Shown: piece by piece, positions 1-8,130 of the stretch
Layout: each line of letters starts with the position of its first letter
Numbering within the stretch: the stretch's first letter is position 1
Assembly (NCBI GenBank): GCA_019359435.1
Contig: JAHHHI010000075.1
Coordinates: forward strand, 33,638-97,637
Source: Kaiparowitsia implicata GSE-PSE-MK54-09C
GTDB taxonomy: Bacteria > Cyanobacteriota > Cyanobacteriia > Elainellales > Elainellaceae
Direction of reading: 5' to 3'
DNA: 64,000 nucleotides
Notes under the pieces: generated by a model
The model's input: the letters and a program-made list of their open reading frames with translations, nothing else
The model's database searches: none
Told to the model about the DNA's origin: nothing
Program-made: the position numbers and the translations under genes

Positions 1-355
1 CGCGGCGATAGAGCGTTAGCGCATTCAGCGGATGGGCCGCAATGTAAACCACTAGGCTGGTCACGATCCACACCCATCGGACTGCGGGAGAGACCGGTTC
101 TGTAGGGTGGGGGATGAGCAAGACGCGGTAGGCCAATTCCTCTAGCAATGCCGGGGCAATCATGCTGGTGAGGAGGGCGCTGATCACGGTGGCGGCGGGG
201 CGACGCTGCCACGTGGGGCGCAGCAGCTTACCCCAAAACCCAAGTGGTAGGGCGATCGCCCCAAACAGAATCGATGATCCCACTGTCCACCACCACTCTC
301 CCCCGGTTGGCAGGGTGCTAAATGCTTCAATAATTCTCAACCATAGTATAGACAT
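1..355 (-). CDS. CPBP-family intramembrane protease, partial (C-terminus beyond the window)
   Basis: The gene runs leftward off the window from an ATG at 355, and 118 residues are visible. Hydrophobic segments lie near residues 24-40, 57-72 and 92-108. The motif LLEELAYR places two glutamates at 72-73 and an arginine at 77, and a later AAHPLNAL has a histidine at 108. The EExxxR plus His pattern is the catalytic signature of the CPBP (Abi/Rce1-like) membrane glutamic/metalloprotease family. It starts about 20 bases after the stop of the small upstream membrane gene, so the two are probably co-transcribed. The substrate cannot be deduced. The family call is fairly secure. Confidence 0.75.
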   Translation of the reverse strand, partial: MSILWLRIIEAFSTLPTGGEWWWTVGSSILFGAIALPLGFWGKLLRPTWQRRPAATVISALLTSMIAPALLEELAYRVLLIPHPTEPVSPAVRWVWIVTSLVVYIAAHPLNALTLYRR

Positions 356-376
356 TATGCCAATTGCGGCCTGAAC

Positions 377-643
377 CTACCGGATTTTTACCATGCTGAC
401 GCAGCGTTGGTCGGCCCTAAAATTACAGGGCTTAGATGGCCCGTTCACAGAGCTCACAGAATGGGGCGATCGCCCAAGACACTGCGTCGGCTGTCGTAGG
501 GATGTGGGCTCTGCCTCATCATTGCGAGTGCGAGTTTGCCGCCAGACCAGCAACGCTGACAGCAGGGCGAGCAGCGCAAATAGGGCAGGGTGAAACTTGC
601 GGCGGCGGCGGCGCAGTGGGTGTGTGGGTCTAGGTTGAGGCAT
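377..643 (-). CDS. Small single-pass membrane protein, unknown function
   Basis: An 88-residue reading frame with a very basic N-terminus (an RRRRR run near residue 12), one hydrophobic segment at about residues 18-34 and a polar tail. A GGAG sequence lies just upstream of the ATG, though the spacing is unusually short. It lies immediately before the CPBP protease gene in the same direction, which supports a real two-gene unit. I recognise no family. It could be a chance frame, because this GC-rich strand has many open frames. Confidence 0.45.
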   Translation of the reverse strand: MPQPRPTHPLRRRRRKFHPALFALLALLSALLVWRQTRTRNDEAEPTSLRQPTQCLGRSPHSVSSVNGPSKPCNFRADQRCVSMVKIR

Positions 644-658
644 TCTCCTTCTCAGTGC

Positions 659-781
659 TAGGGGCTGTAATCAATTAGCCTCTGATGGCCCAAAATCAAC
701 GGTCACAGCCCCTAGCCCGGTTTTTGGGCGGGCGTGGCAACGCTCCAGCATAAGGCTTTTGGTCAGAATTGATGACACGCT
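659..781 (+). repeat. Double-hairpin dispersed repeat, copy 1
   Basis: The copy has two modules. The first is bounded by GGGGCTGTAATCAATTAG and ACAGCCCC. The second is bounded by GGGCGTGGCAACGC and GATGACACGC. Both modules can fold as hairpins. The same two modules in the same order recur at 33882-34021, and in inverted orientation twice at 17900-18155. This copy lies just upstream of the small membrane gene ending at 643, in a gene-free stretch. Confidence 0.8.
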
Positions 782-864
782 CTAGATCTATGGTCTGACA
801 GCCGTGATCGCGGCATTGTTTAGAATCTGGAGCAAGGCTTCTCTCACCCACGCAGGTATCCACC

Positions 865-896
865 AATGCAGGCAGCAACCAATGCAGGCAGCAACC
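865..896. repeat. 16-bp perfect tandem duplication
   Basis: The unit AATGCAGGCAGCAACC occurs twice head to tail in non-coding DNA. It is probably a replication-slippage product, and no function is suggested. Confidence 0.9.
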
Positions 897-1010
897 TGTG
901 TATCAATATTTCTGAACCGCACGCTACAAACACTATGCTACGGTCGCTTGGCAAATTGGGATAAGGCGAATGGCGCTTAATTGAATTTTAGGAGTCTCGC
1001 TAAGAAGCGG

Positions 1011-1391
1011 CTATAGGTATTCGTGCAAAAAGCCAAAGGGATCATCTTCCCAGCAGGGTTCAGGGAAGCACTGCTGCAGTTGAGACTGGATGTCAGCGGC
1101 GATCGCCCCCATATCTTCATCCGCAAACCAAGCAGAGAGTGCAGCCACGTCGCGATCGCGCAGGGGCATCAGGGGTGCAGCGCCACTGTATTGACCGACG
1201 TAATCGGTTAGGAAGAAAGAGCGCTGCCGTGTGGGCTGCGGGGCGATCGCCCGCCAAGAGTTTTGCGGCTGCACCAGGGGAGGAGGAAACTCAGCCTGTA
1301 CCGACTGAGTTTCCTGCACTTTGGCGCTAAACGCCAGCAGTTCTAGCAGCGATGCATCCGTCTGGGGAGGTGTAGGAAGCGTATATGTCAT
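1011..1391 (-). CDS. Hypothetical protein (about 126 aa)
   Basis: I chose the ATG at 1391 (MTYTLPTPP...) over an upstream GTG at 1427, because the first 12 residues before it look non-conserved. No Shine-Dalgarno sequence is visible for either start. The protein is soluble, proline- and glutamine-rich in its first half and acidic at its end (EDMGAIAADIQ, CWEDDPFGF). There are no membrane segments or recognisable catalytic motifs. Its reading frame contains HIP1 sites like its neighbours, so nothing points to transfer. The function is unknown, and the gene lies alone downstream of lipB in the same direction. Confidence 0.55.
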   Translation of the reverse strand: MTYTLPTPPQTDASLLELLAFSAKVQETQSVQAEFPPPLVQPQNSWRAIAPQPTRQRSFFLTDYVGQYSGAAPLMPLRDRDVAALSAWFADEDMGAIAADIQSQLQQCFPEPCWEDDPFGFLHEYL

Positions 1392-1594
1392 AGCGTAAAC
1401 CCAGAGAGGATAGGCGAACCCAGTCACGCTGAATAATGCACGTCAAACAAATGACTAGAGGGAATCTGTAGGTGTGCTGCAAGCCCAGCCTTTGCCACTT
1501 AAGCAACTGCCACTCAGCAGTTGCCGCAAGGTCTGCGTAAATTCCGAGCCGTCAGGAATTTATATAGCATACGAAAAATTGCGGAATTTGGCGA

Positions 1595-2305
1595 CTAAGG
1601 TTTACCCTGCAAGCCAAGTGATTCTACCCAAGAGTCAGTTGTGGCGGGAGACAGGTCAACCTGCATGACTTCGGCAAAAGCCGCAGTGACCAGCGGACGC
1701 ACTGCCTCCACAGAGATCTGAGGCACAAACTGAGCCAAACTGCCCACTGGCTTATCCACAATGCCGCAGGGCACAATGTGCTGAAACCCGCTCATATCAG
1801 GGCATACATTTAAAGCAAACCCGTGCATGGTGATCCAACGGCTGGCTTTGATGCCAATGGCGGCGATTTTGTGACCCTCGACCCACACCCCAGTCAGACC
1901 GGGAATGCGATCGCCCTGAAGACCCAGCGGGGCGATCGCCCGAATGATGACGTCTTCTAACTGCCGCAGATACCAGTGCAAATCCTGCTGATAATGCCGC
2001 AGGTCAAGAATGGGGTAGCCCACCAACTGCCCCGGACAGTGATACGTCACTTCTCCACCCCGCTCTACCCGACAAACCTCAACAGGCGATGCAGCGGGGT
2101 CAAACTTCAAAAACTCTACACTGGCTCCCTGTCCCAGGGTATAGACTGGCGGATGCTCCAGCAACGCCAACACATCCACCTGGTTCGGATTCTCCTTTTT
2201 CTGCGCAACCCTCGCCTGCTGCCACTCCCATGCGACCGCATAAGGAATGACATCGTGGATATAAAGCTGACAAGGCCGAAGGGCGCGAGACGTTAGCACA
2301 AGCAA
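1595..2305 (-). CDS. lipB: Octanoyltransferase LipB
   Basis: LipB transfers octanoyl from octanoyl-ACP to the lipoyl domains of 2-oxoacid dehydrogenases and to glycine-cleavage H protein, the first step of lipoate synthesis. Diagnostic segments are [34 protein letters not shown] and [19 protein letters not shown], which contains the catalytic lysine. HIVPCGI carries the acyl-accepting cysteine. The length of about 236 residues is normal. The start is uncertain: TTG at 2305 or GTG at 2299, with no ATG nearby and no clear ribosome binding site. It appears monocistronic. The identification is secure. Confidence 0.95.
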   Translation of the reverse strand: MLVLTSRALRPCQLYIHDVIPYAVAWEWQQARVAQKKENPNQVDVLALLEHPPVYTLGQGASVEFLKFDPAASPVEVCRVERGGEVTYHCPGQLVGYPILDLRHYQQDLHWYLRQLEDVIIRAIAPLGLQGDRIPGLTGVWVEGHKIAAIGIKASRWITMHGFALNVCPDMSGFQHIVPCGIVDKPVGSLAQFVPQISVEAVRPLVTAAFAEVMQVDLSPATTDSWVESLGLQGKP

Positions 2306-2728
2306 TTAATGCAGAATGATCTTGAACGCAGAGCTTTGAGGCAGCGGGTCTAACGTAGCACCCCCGTAGAAAACTATATCGGGGCCTGACGGACGTTGCT
2401 GAACGCAGGTCTGATTTGCTCCTCGCTTACCCGTGAAACCTGGGGGTAGCCGGAATCTTGAAGCTTACTAAAATTGGGGGATTTCAGAGAGCGATGCGGG
2501 GGTGTCGGATTTATGAACTCATTCCTGAATTCAACCCTGAATTCAACGATGCCAACTGAAGTACTGAAGGATAAAATTTACCGCCTGCTTAACACTGTCT
2601 AGTAGAAAGAAGCTGAGAAATTGAGGCTTTATCTAAGGCCTTATTAATATGCAGGCTGGGCCTAAAGTTTTAGTTAAAATTTAAGATCTAATTTAGGTGT
2701 TTCAGGTTGCCCATGGGTAACCAATAGG
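2306..2728. other. Intergenic region between divergent genes
   Basis: It separates lipB (minus) from the plus-strand genes leading to hpf. It becomes AT-rich after about 2560. CCTGAATTCAA occurs twice close together near 2525-2545. I see no gene. It should hold the promoters for both directions. Confidence 0.5.
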
Positions 2729-2914
2729 ATGCGTAGATTGACTATATTTTGCAATGGCGTGATAACTTTGGGAGCGATCGCTCATCATATCCTAGCAGAA
2801 GCTCACACTCTCTCATTTGGCGAAATGCTGATGTCATCAGTGTTTTTCGCAGTTCTATTAGCGTTATATGAGTGGATTAATCAAGATTTGTCACAGGATG
2901 CAAAACATTTTTAA
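2729..2914 (+). CDS. Possible small membrane protein (61 aa)
   Basis: A short frame with two hydrophobic stretches (about residues 5-20 and 33-48) ending in a charged tail. It precedes hpf by 67 bases on the same strand. The ribosome binding site is weak (an AGG too close to the ATG), and codon use is AT-richer than its neighbours. It may instead be part of the long untranslated leader that lrtA-type genes of cyanobacteria are known to have. I give it low confidence. Confidence 0.3.
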   Translation: MRRLTIFCNGVITLGAIAHHILAEAHTLSFGEMLMSSVFFAVLLALYEWINQDLSQDAKHF

Positions 2915-2981
2915 CCATCGGGTCGTCCAGGATACAAGGTGCTAGGGTGAGAATATATCCACCTTAAGGGGAGGAGCTTAT

Positions 2982-3614
2982 ATGAAGCTTGTTATCCAGG
3001 GCAAAAACATCGAAATCACTGACGCGATTCGCGACTATGTGCGTCAAAAGATCGAAAAGGCTGTGAATCACTTTCAGCATTTGACCACAGAAGTTGATGT
3101 GCATCTGTCGGTTGCCCGCAACCCTCGGATAAGCCCTAGACAAACGGCTGAAGTCACCGTATATGCCAACGGTGCCATTGTACGCGCAGAAGAAAGCAGC
3201 GAGAACCTATACGCCAGCATTGACTTGGTTGCTGATAAAATCACTCGCCAGCTTCGCAAATTCAAAGAAAAACGGCAGAAGAATCATACGCCCGTCCGCA
3301 CTACCGAAGTCCTCGAACCACAGACTGTAGATTCTCCATTACTGGGAAATCGCACTCCACAATTGCCGCCAGAAGTGGTTCGCACCAAGTACTTCGCGAT
3401 GCCGCCTATGGCAGTCGAAGAAGCGCTTGAACATCTGGATCTGGTTGGTCACGACTTTTTTGTTTTCCGCAATGTAGACAGCGGCGAGATCAACGTGATT
3501 TATGAGCGAAATCATGGGGGATATGGGGTAATCCAGCCGCGTCCCGCCACCAATGGGCATGGCAGCCACCACAGCCGCAACGAGATTTCGACCTCTGGGC
3601 TGCCGCTGCAATAA
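2982..3614 (+). CDS. hpf: Ribosome hibernation-promoting factor, long form (LrtA)
   Basis: The 210-residue protein has the two-domain layout of long HPF. The N-terminal ribosome-binding domain (about 1-100) starts [20 protein letters not shown] and includes the basic helix [13 protein letters not shown] linker follows, then a C-terminal dimerisation domain (about 130-190) with [12 protein letters not shown] and the stretch DFFVFRN. Long HPF joins 70S ribosomes into inactive 100S dimers. The cyanobacterial orthologue was first described as the light-repressed transcript lrtA. A strong Shine-Dalgarno (GGGGAGGAG) precedes the ATG. Two stem-loops follow the stop, the second with a terminator layout. 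Confidence 0.95.
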   Translation: MKLVIQGKNIEITDAIRDYVRQKIEKAVNHFQHLTTEVDVHLSVARNPRISPRQTAEVTVYANGAIVRAEESSENLYASIDLVADKITRQLRKFKEKRQKNHTPVRTTEVLEPQTVDSPLLGNRTPQLPPEVVRTKYFAMPPMAVEEALEHLDLVGHDFFVFRNVDSGEINVIYERNHGGYGVIQPRPATNGHGSHHSRNEISTSGLPLQ

Positions 3615-3635
3615 ACCCGGCTCTGCTCCAATACA

Positions 3636-3662
3636 TGGCCTAGGACAAACTGTCTTAGGCCA
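3636..3662 (+). terminator. Stem-loop downstream of hpf
   Basis: TGGCCTAGGACA pairs with TGTCTTAGGCCA (one G-T wobble) across a 3-base loop. No T-run follows, so it may protect the mRNA end rather than terminate by itself. Confidence 0.5.
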
Positions 3663-3676
3663 TATACAATCGGGTG

Positions 3677-3722
3677 CAATCGGGACTGCATTCCTAAAGG
3701 GCGCAGTCCCGATTGCTGTTTT
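3677..3722 (+). terminator. Rho-independent terminator of hpf
   Basis: A perfect 13-bp stem (CAATCGGGACTGC at 3677-3689 with its complement at 3703-3715) is followed by CTGTTTT. The hairpin could also stop transcription coming from the opposite Hsp70 gene. Confidence 0.8.
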
Positions 3723-3831
3723 AACGTGAGTTCAACAGCGTTGTTTCGACCTTATGCTGCGGGTGGGATTTTCGGCGTTGCTTAGCGCAGGGATGATTTG
3801 CCCCCCAACACCCTACTAACCCGAACTGACG
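3723..3831. repeat. MITE-like repeat between convergent genes
   Basis: The left end AACGTGAGTTCAACAG matches 15 of 16 bases of the IS end at 63874-63889. The right end has CCCGAACTGACG, a degenerate inverse of the same terminus. The adjoining AGCGTTGTTTC is shared with the copies at 5734-5827 and, in part, 52518-52795. It sits between the convergent hpf and Hsp70 genes. The exact right boundary is uncertain, and I could not identify a clear target duplication. Confidence 0.6.
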
Positions 3832-3917
3832 CTGATTAGGTTTTCTCCCGTTGGAAGGCGTGGCGCGGTGGCAGAGCCTGTTCGAAGGACAAACGGTATT
3901 GCTTAGCCCTTCATAGG

Positions 3918-3941
3918 CTGCGGGTACATTCCAACCCGCAG
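3918..3941 (-). terminator. Possible hairpin after the Hsp70 stop
   Basis: CTGCGGGT and ACCCGCAG form a perfect 8-bp stem with an 8-base loop, six bases beyond the Hsp70 stop codon. No T-run follows on the minus strand, so termination is only a suggestion. Confidence 0.35.
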
Positions 3942-3946
3942 AGCCC

Positions 3947-5590
3947 TTAGCTAAGCTGCACGACGGGTTGGTTGGTGAGTAGGGTGTCGCCAGTGAACAG
4001 ATCTTCGACGGTGATGCGGAGAAAGCGATCGCCATCAACCGTAAACAGCACCTTAATGCGATCGCTGCCAGGTTGACCGGGTGGCGATAATTGAGCAATG
4101 CTGCGGGCATCGTCGCGGTCGTTGAGAGGTTTAACAAGGGGCTTGCCGCTGCTGCTGCTGCGCGTGATCAGACGATCGCCCTCAAAAAACACTTCTGTTC
4201 GCTGGGTTTCTATCCCCAGTTCTCCTAATACCAGCTCTATGCTGGGCTGATTTTCTAACGACGCTCCCAAAATCAGCTCTGCGGGCTTCTCCATCGGATA
4301 GGGCTGTCCCTCGTTGACGATGGGATGCCACGCATGGCAAGCGTTGCGTCGATCCCAATAGCGGACACCGTAGCTATGGTAAAGATAGTCCTTCACCTGC
4401 ATGCCTTGGCTCAGTTGCAATGCTCCGTGGGCGATCGCCTCAAACGGTCTGTCAGAGCGCACCTTCTCTGACGGAAACTGCTGCCGCACCCACTGCTGCA
4501 CAGCAGGAATCTGCGAGGTGCCCCCCACCAACAGCACAGCGTCGATATCGTCAGCCTCTAGCCCCTTGCGCTTGGCCTGCTGCAACACCTGCTGCAATGA
4601 TGCATCCAACTGTTGAAAAAAGCCCTGTTCTTGCAGTAACAATTGCAGGCGATCGCGACTCATGGATAGATCAATGCTGTCCAACGTTTCGTCATCAAAA
4701 TAGGCTTCGGTAGCCTCTGTCTGGTGCGAAAGCTGAATCTTAAGCCGCTCGGCCAATCGCAGCAGCAATGGCGACGCCATCACCCCTTGCTGACGAACGG
4801 CCTCGTCGACGATCCACTGATCGATATCCGAGCCCCCTAGCATGCGCCCCGCCTTTGCCAGCACCCGCGCCACTCGGGGCTGCTGCGCCGATTCCTTTAG
4901 GGTTTGCACGCCCCACTTCAGCAAAAAGCCTAGCGGTTTTGTGCCCCCGACGGGTCGCTCTAACTGCACCAGCGACCAATCCAGTGTGCCGCCGCCAAAA
5001 TCTAGCACCAGCAGGGTACTGCCCGGCGCCATGCCATAGCCTAGCGCCGCCGCAGTGGGTTCATCCAGCAGCCGCACCTGCTCAATGGCCAGCGACTCAC
5101 ACACCTGCGCCAGCCACAGCCGATAGGCTTCAAAACTGTCTACAGGGACGGTGATCACCAGAGATTGCAGGGTTGGGTCTTGCCGCAGTAGTTGCTGTAG
5201 CACGGTTGCCAAAAACCACGCCCCGACCTGCTCAAAATTAACCGTGCGCCCGTCTAGCTCAGGCAAAAAGCCCAACACCTCGGCCCCAATGCCCCGCTTT
5301 ATGGTCTGAAAGAACCGCGCATCTTGCCGAACATCTAGCCCGCGATCGCGCACTGATTGCCCCACCATGACAGTTCCTGCTGCTGCATCCTGCACGTAAA
5401 CGAGGCTGGGAATGAGCGGTGGATTCTGCGCCAGCGCTAGCGCTAAGCCAGGTAGTGCGATGGTTTCGGGCTGCTGCGTGGCCGCATTCCAGCGGCTGAT
5501 GACGGTGTTGCTCGTGCCAAAGTCAATCGCGTACATTAAACCCAACGGATATCGGGGATCAAGGACTAAGGGTATAGATGCAGTCTGCAT
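3947..5590 (-). CDS. Hsp70 family protein (short DnaK-like)
   Basis: The 547-residue protein carries the Hsp70 nucleotide-binding signatures: MYAIDFGTSNTVISRW (phosphate 1), LLDEPTAAALGYG, VLDFGGGTLDW (phosphate 2) and DAVLLVGGTSQIPAV. These are followed by a short C-terminal part of about 170 residues, smaller than in DnaK and without the usual lid or EEVD tail. Such short Hsp70-like proteins are common in cyanobacteria and their clients are unknown. An alternative start is the methionine of MYAIDFGTSNT, 18 residues in. GGGATGAA before the ATG at 5590 gives weak support to the longer form. Confidence 0.85.
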   Translation of the reverse strand: MQTASIPLVLDPRYPLGLMYAIDFGTSNTVISRWNAATQQPETIALPGLALALAQNPPLIPSLVYVQDAAAGTVMVGQSVRDRGLDVRQDARFFQTIKRGIGAEVLGFLPELDGRTVNFEQVGAWFLATVLQQLLRQDPTLQSLVITVPVDSFEAYRLWLAQVCESLAIEQVRLLDEPTAAALGYGMAPGSTLLVLDFGGGTLDWSLVQLERPVGGTKPLGFLLKWGVQTLKESAQQPRVARVLAKAGRMLGGSDIDQWIVDEAVRQQGVMASPLLLRLAERLKIQLSHQTEATEAYFDDETLDSIDLSMSRDRLQLLLQEQGFFQQLDASLQQVLQQAKRKGLEADDIDAVLLVGGTSQIPAVQQWVRQQFPSEKVRSDRPFEAIAHGALQLSQGMQVKDYLYHSYGVRYWDRRNACHAWHPIVNEGQPYPMEKPAELILGASLENQPSIELVLGELGIETQRTEVFFEGDRLITRSSSSGKPLVKPLNDRDDARSIAQLSPPGQPGSDRIKVLFTVDGDRFLRITVEDLFTGDTLLTNQPVVQLS

Positions 5591-5733
5591 TTCATCCCAT
5601 TAGTACCAATCTAGAACCACCCGTCAGCGGTGTCTAGCAGCAGCCAGATGCAGAAGCACCGTTCTCTCAGATGGCCCAATCAACCGCCTACCCCTCCATA
5701 TCATCAGCAACAAGAGTGGAAACCTGAAATTTC

Positions 5734-5827
5734 CGTCAGTTCAGCATCAGTTCGGCAAAGATATAAAACCATTTTGCGTTGTTTCAGCCCTGCACTGCGG
5801 AGCTGAAACAACGCTATTGAACTCACG
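5734..5827. repeat. MITE-like palindromic repeat
   Basis: The left end is CGTCAGTTCAGCA and the right end is CTATTGAACTCACG. It has an internal hairpin in which GCGTTGTTTCAG pairs with CTGAAACAACGC. The right end abuts the stop codon of the helicase remnant at 5828. The same terminal sequence is found at 3723-3748 and, with changes, at 52775-52795. Confidence 0.65.
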
Positions 5828-6659
5828 TCAATCCTCAGATTTTGCCTGATAAGCAACGTCATCCAAAAACTCAGAAGCGGGATCAACTCCACTCACCAGC
5901 AGGTCATCCCGTGCCCTAGTCAGCGCCACATACAGCAAATGACGCTCTGTGTTGTATACCTCTTCTAAATCAGACTCATCCACTACGCTCTCGATCCGCT
6001 CCTGCTGGGGAATGACTTCATTATCACAGGCCATCACCACCACCGCTCGGAACTCTAGCCCCTTGGCTAGATGCATAGTGCTGACGGCGATCCGGCTAGG
6101 CGCACAGGCCATGTGGTCATCTAGCTCGACAGGCACCGCTCCTGCTGCTTCGATCGCCGCGATCGCCCTCAGCTAGAAAGGGCGATCGCGCACAAACACC
6201 CTAATCTCTTCCGGCTGTAGGCCCAACGTTAGCTGGTTCGCGATCCACTCGCCAACCGACGCAATTTCATCGTCTGGGCTATCGTGAATCTCCACTGCTG
6301 GGGCAAAGCAGCAAGCTGCTTTTAGTTCGGTGAACAATGATGTGGATATCCTTGGTAGCGCTGACCGACCAAAAGTCGGGGTCTTTGGCGCGATCGAGTT
6401 TGTGAAATCGCAGTCCTGGATTCGCTGGATTAACGTCAGTTCGGGTTAAGAGGGTTTTGGGGCATCGCGCGACGCGCGATGCCCCAAAACCCTTAATGTG
6501 CCGTGCGCGACGCGCACGGCACATTAAGGGTTTGAGCTTATCCCGAACTCAGGTTGGATTAAGTTGTAGGTCAAAGGCGGTGGTTTTGGCAGCTTTTTGC
6601 TCTTAGCTGGTGAGTTTAGTCAGGCTATCGGTGAATGTGTCTGCAATGCGGAATTCCAT
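5828..6659 (-). pseudogene. Decayed UvrD-like helicase with N-terminal ParE/RelE-like domain
   Basis: Fragments in coding order are: MEFRIADTFTDSLTKLTS, an in-frame TAA (6603-6605), EQKAAKTTAFDLQLNP, a 121-bp MITE insertion, then NPGLRFHKLDRAKDPDFWSV continuing to SSLLLC. Then the reading frame changes and most of the helicase is deleted. The rest is a UvrD C-terminal part (EIHDSPDDEIASVGEW, LGLQPEEIRVFVRD), an in-frame TAG (6173-6175), and STMHLAKGLEF plus ERHLLYVALTRARDDLLVSG. The N-terminal segment resembles the ParE/RelE-like domain that cyanobacterial UvrD-type proteins can carry. It was the last gene of a decayed operon: its ATG overlaps the preceding stop as TGATG. Confidence 0.8.
6434..6554. 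mobile_element. MITE with 8-bp target-site duplication inside the helicase pseudogene
   Basis: The element is bounded by CGTCAGTTCGGGTTAAG and CTTATCCCGAACTCAGGT, which are imperfect inverted repeats. It contains two near-perfect hairpins back to back (6451-6491 and 6491-6532). It is flanked on both sides by TGGATTAA (6426-6433 and 6555-6562). Removing the element and one duplicate restores the coding sequence QLNPANP of the helicase N-terminal domain. The ends also share AA/TT, so the duplication may be read as 5-8 bp. It encodes no protein. Confidence 0.85.
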
Positions 6660-6825
6660 CAGTCTTTGACTTCGGCTAGGGTATCGGCTTCGTGGAAAAC
6701 TTGGGTTAGAGCAGGCTTGTCAGCGGCGATGATGGCGTCGGGGAGATGCTTGTGATTAGGGAACGTAGACAAGTCAGGGAAGTGAGGGGTGCTGATGAGG
6801 TGTATTCGACAATTTGTTTACGCAC
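6659..6825 (-). pseudogene. Remnant resembling a TumE-type toxin C-terminus
   Basis: From a GTG at 6825 with a good AAGGAG upstream the frame begins MRKQIVEYTS. After a frameshift it continues TPHFPDLSTFPNHKH, then LPDAIIAADKPALTQVFHEA, ending VKD. The pattern PHFPDLSTFPNHKH resembles the conserved block of TumE-family (DUF6516) toxins. I recall this family from memory, so the assignment is tentative. The stop overlaps the helicase ATG. Confidence 0.4.
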
Positions 6826-6943
6826 GGAAAATCTCCTTTTCGTGAGGATAGAAGCTGAGATTAGCAGGCAGCAAATAGTATTCGCAGCGATCGCCAGCCC
6901 TTTCTACAACAGCCCGTCGCATCAATTCCGAAATGTAGGTCAC
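6818..6943 (-). pseudogene. Truncated HNH endonuclease
   Basis: Only the N-terminal 41 residues remain: VTYISELMRRAVVERAGDRC, then EYYLLPANLSFYPHE, then a foreign end KEIFRA. Cyanobacterial HNH proteins of this type read CEYC at the first zinc-binding pair and continue HEIDH after the same block. Here the second cysteine is tyrosine and the catalytic part is gone. The GTG start overlaps the TGA of the upstream gene by four bases, showing an ancestral operon. Confidence 0.65.
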
Positions 6944-7293
6944 GCGGATGCCTCTGCGGTCAAATAAGGCAAGTTCCCAGCTTTTAGCAGGGTGATCAGA
7001 TGCTCAATCCGCTCATACTCATCCAGTTCTTGGGATTCTTCGGGGGTGAGGGTGCCGTCGTCGCTACGGTTAAGGAGGTAGCGCAGTCGGGCTTACATAT
7101 CTAGAGTGGGGCAAAAGACTGCAACCTGATCAGGGGTTTGCTGACTGGTTAAAAAGTTGAGAATGTAGCGGTAAACCTGGGCAGAGAGCAAGTCAGGCTG
7201 GAGGCATCGGCGCAGGAGTTCCGGTAACTGATCGCGAATTGGATTTAGCCGTTCCATCAGGTCGTCTGGAATTTCGATGGTGAGTGTAGCCAT
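6940..7293 (-). pseudogene. Antitoxin-like conserved cyanobacterial protein broken by one stop codon
   Basis: The start is at MATLTIEIPDDLMERLNPIR, and the frame continues to CPTLDM at an in-frame TAA (7093-7095). It then continues in the same frame ARLRYLLNRSDDGTLTPEES, ..., EYERIEHLITLLKAGNLPYL to a TGA at 6940. The whole is the size and pattern of a cyanobacterial protein of about 120 residues whose N-terminus resembles ribbon-helix-helix antitoxins. A single CAA-to-TAA change would explain the interruption. It was coupled to the HNH gene by a 4-base overlap. Confidence 0.65.
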
Positions 7294-7359
7294 AAGAATT
7301 TTCAAGCGTAAATATATTTTACTGTTCAACCTTAGCCTGATTATTTTGGGGCGATCGCG

Positions 7360-7740
7360 CTAGTAGAACGCAGACCTAAGAATGGGAAAGGCCACTCCTT
7401 TGTGGACAATACCCAGCATCAGGATATTGAAGTGGACGGTGCCGAAGCTCCAATTCGTGCGGTCTAGGCTCAACGTCCAGGGCTGTGGGATCTGACTCCA
7501 ACTCACCACGGCTCGCGCAATGGCATCGAAATCTACGGCAAAGCCTCGGAAAAAGCGGGTCAGACGTTTGTGGCTGGAGGCACTCTGAGCCCGGTTGGCA
7601 AAGACTGAGGCGAGCTTCTCTAAGTTGACGGTTTCCACTCGAAACAACGCCACCAGGAACAGCGCCAGGAAGGTTAGTCGGGCTCCATGCCAGGGCAGAT
7701 GGGGTCGCAGTGCCGCTTGAATTCGGGTAATCTCGTTCAT
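7360..7740 (-). pseudogene. IS4-type transposase, N-terminal fragment
   Basis: A 126-residue frame starts MNEITRIQAALRPHLPWHGA. It contains KRLTRFFRGF and the catalytic-region motif WTLSLDRTNWSFG (first acidic residue of the DDE triad). It ends abruptly after HKGVAFPIL with an unrelated tail RSAFY. Full transposases of this IS4-like group are much longer, so the catalytic C-terminal half and the right end of the IS are missing. A fragment this short cannot be active. Confidence 0.8.
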
Positions 7741-7835
7741 GAGGGGGGGGATGCTAGAGGTGTGGTAATTTCTAGCTCACCTCCTCTCCCCTCACCTTGT
7801 CAAATGCCCGTCAGCCTAGCTTTCTGCTCTCTTCA

Positions 7836-8108
7836 TCATTTTTTGTCCTGGTACCTTGGTTCACTACTATCTTTTTCGTGCTGCTTCTCAAGCGTTGCGA
7901 TTTTAACTTGAGCCTGTTCGTGCAGCGGCCTATAAGCAGTCCCCTCACCTGCTCCAGCTTCATAACCAGCCTCATAACGGCTATTCCAACTGATTACGAC
8001 AACAGCTAGACAAGCTAAGCCCAAAAGGCTAATTGTGCGCCATTTTGGGGATACATCAGAAAATAAGCTCAACCATCGATTTTTTTGTTGCTGCTCGCTC
8101 ACGTTCAT
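7836..8108 (-). CDS. Possible small single-pass membrane protein
   Basis: The 90-residue frame has one hydrophobic segment (about residues 25-42) and a charged, coiled-coil-prone C-terminus (QVKIATLEKQHEKDSSE). GCGAGG lies about 9 bases before the ATG, a reasonable ribosome binding site. It lies between a transposase fragment and a methyltransferase fragment, so it could be cargo or a chance frame. I recognise no family. Confidence 0.4.
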   Translation of the reverse strand: MNVSEQQQKNRWLSLFSDVSPKWRTISLLGLACLAVVVISWNSRYEAGYEAGAGEGTAYRPLHEQAQVKIATLEKQHEKDSSEPRYQDKK

Positions 8109-8130
8109 CTAGATGCCTCGCCTAAAATTT

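Larger units (their letters stand above)
644..1010. other. Gene-free stretch holding a dispersed repeat and a tandem duplication
   Basis: Apart from the double-hairpin repeat (659-781) and a 16-bp perfect tandem duplication (865-896), I see no supported gene here. A short minus-strand frame across 696-878 lies within the repeat and is not credible. Confidence 0.6.

Noticed and set aside
4401..5154. Long plus-strand frames opposite the Hsp70 gene
   Set aside because: These are antisense shadows of a GC-rich coding region.
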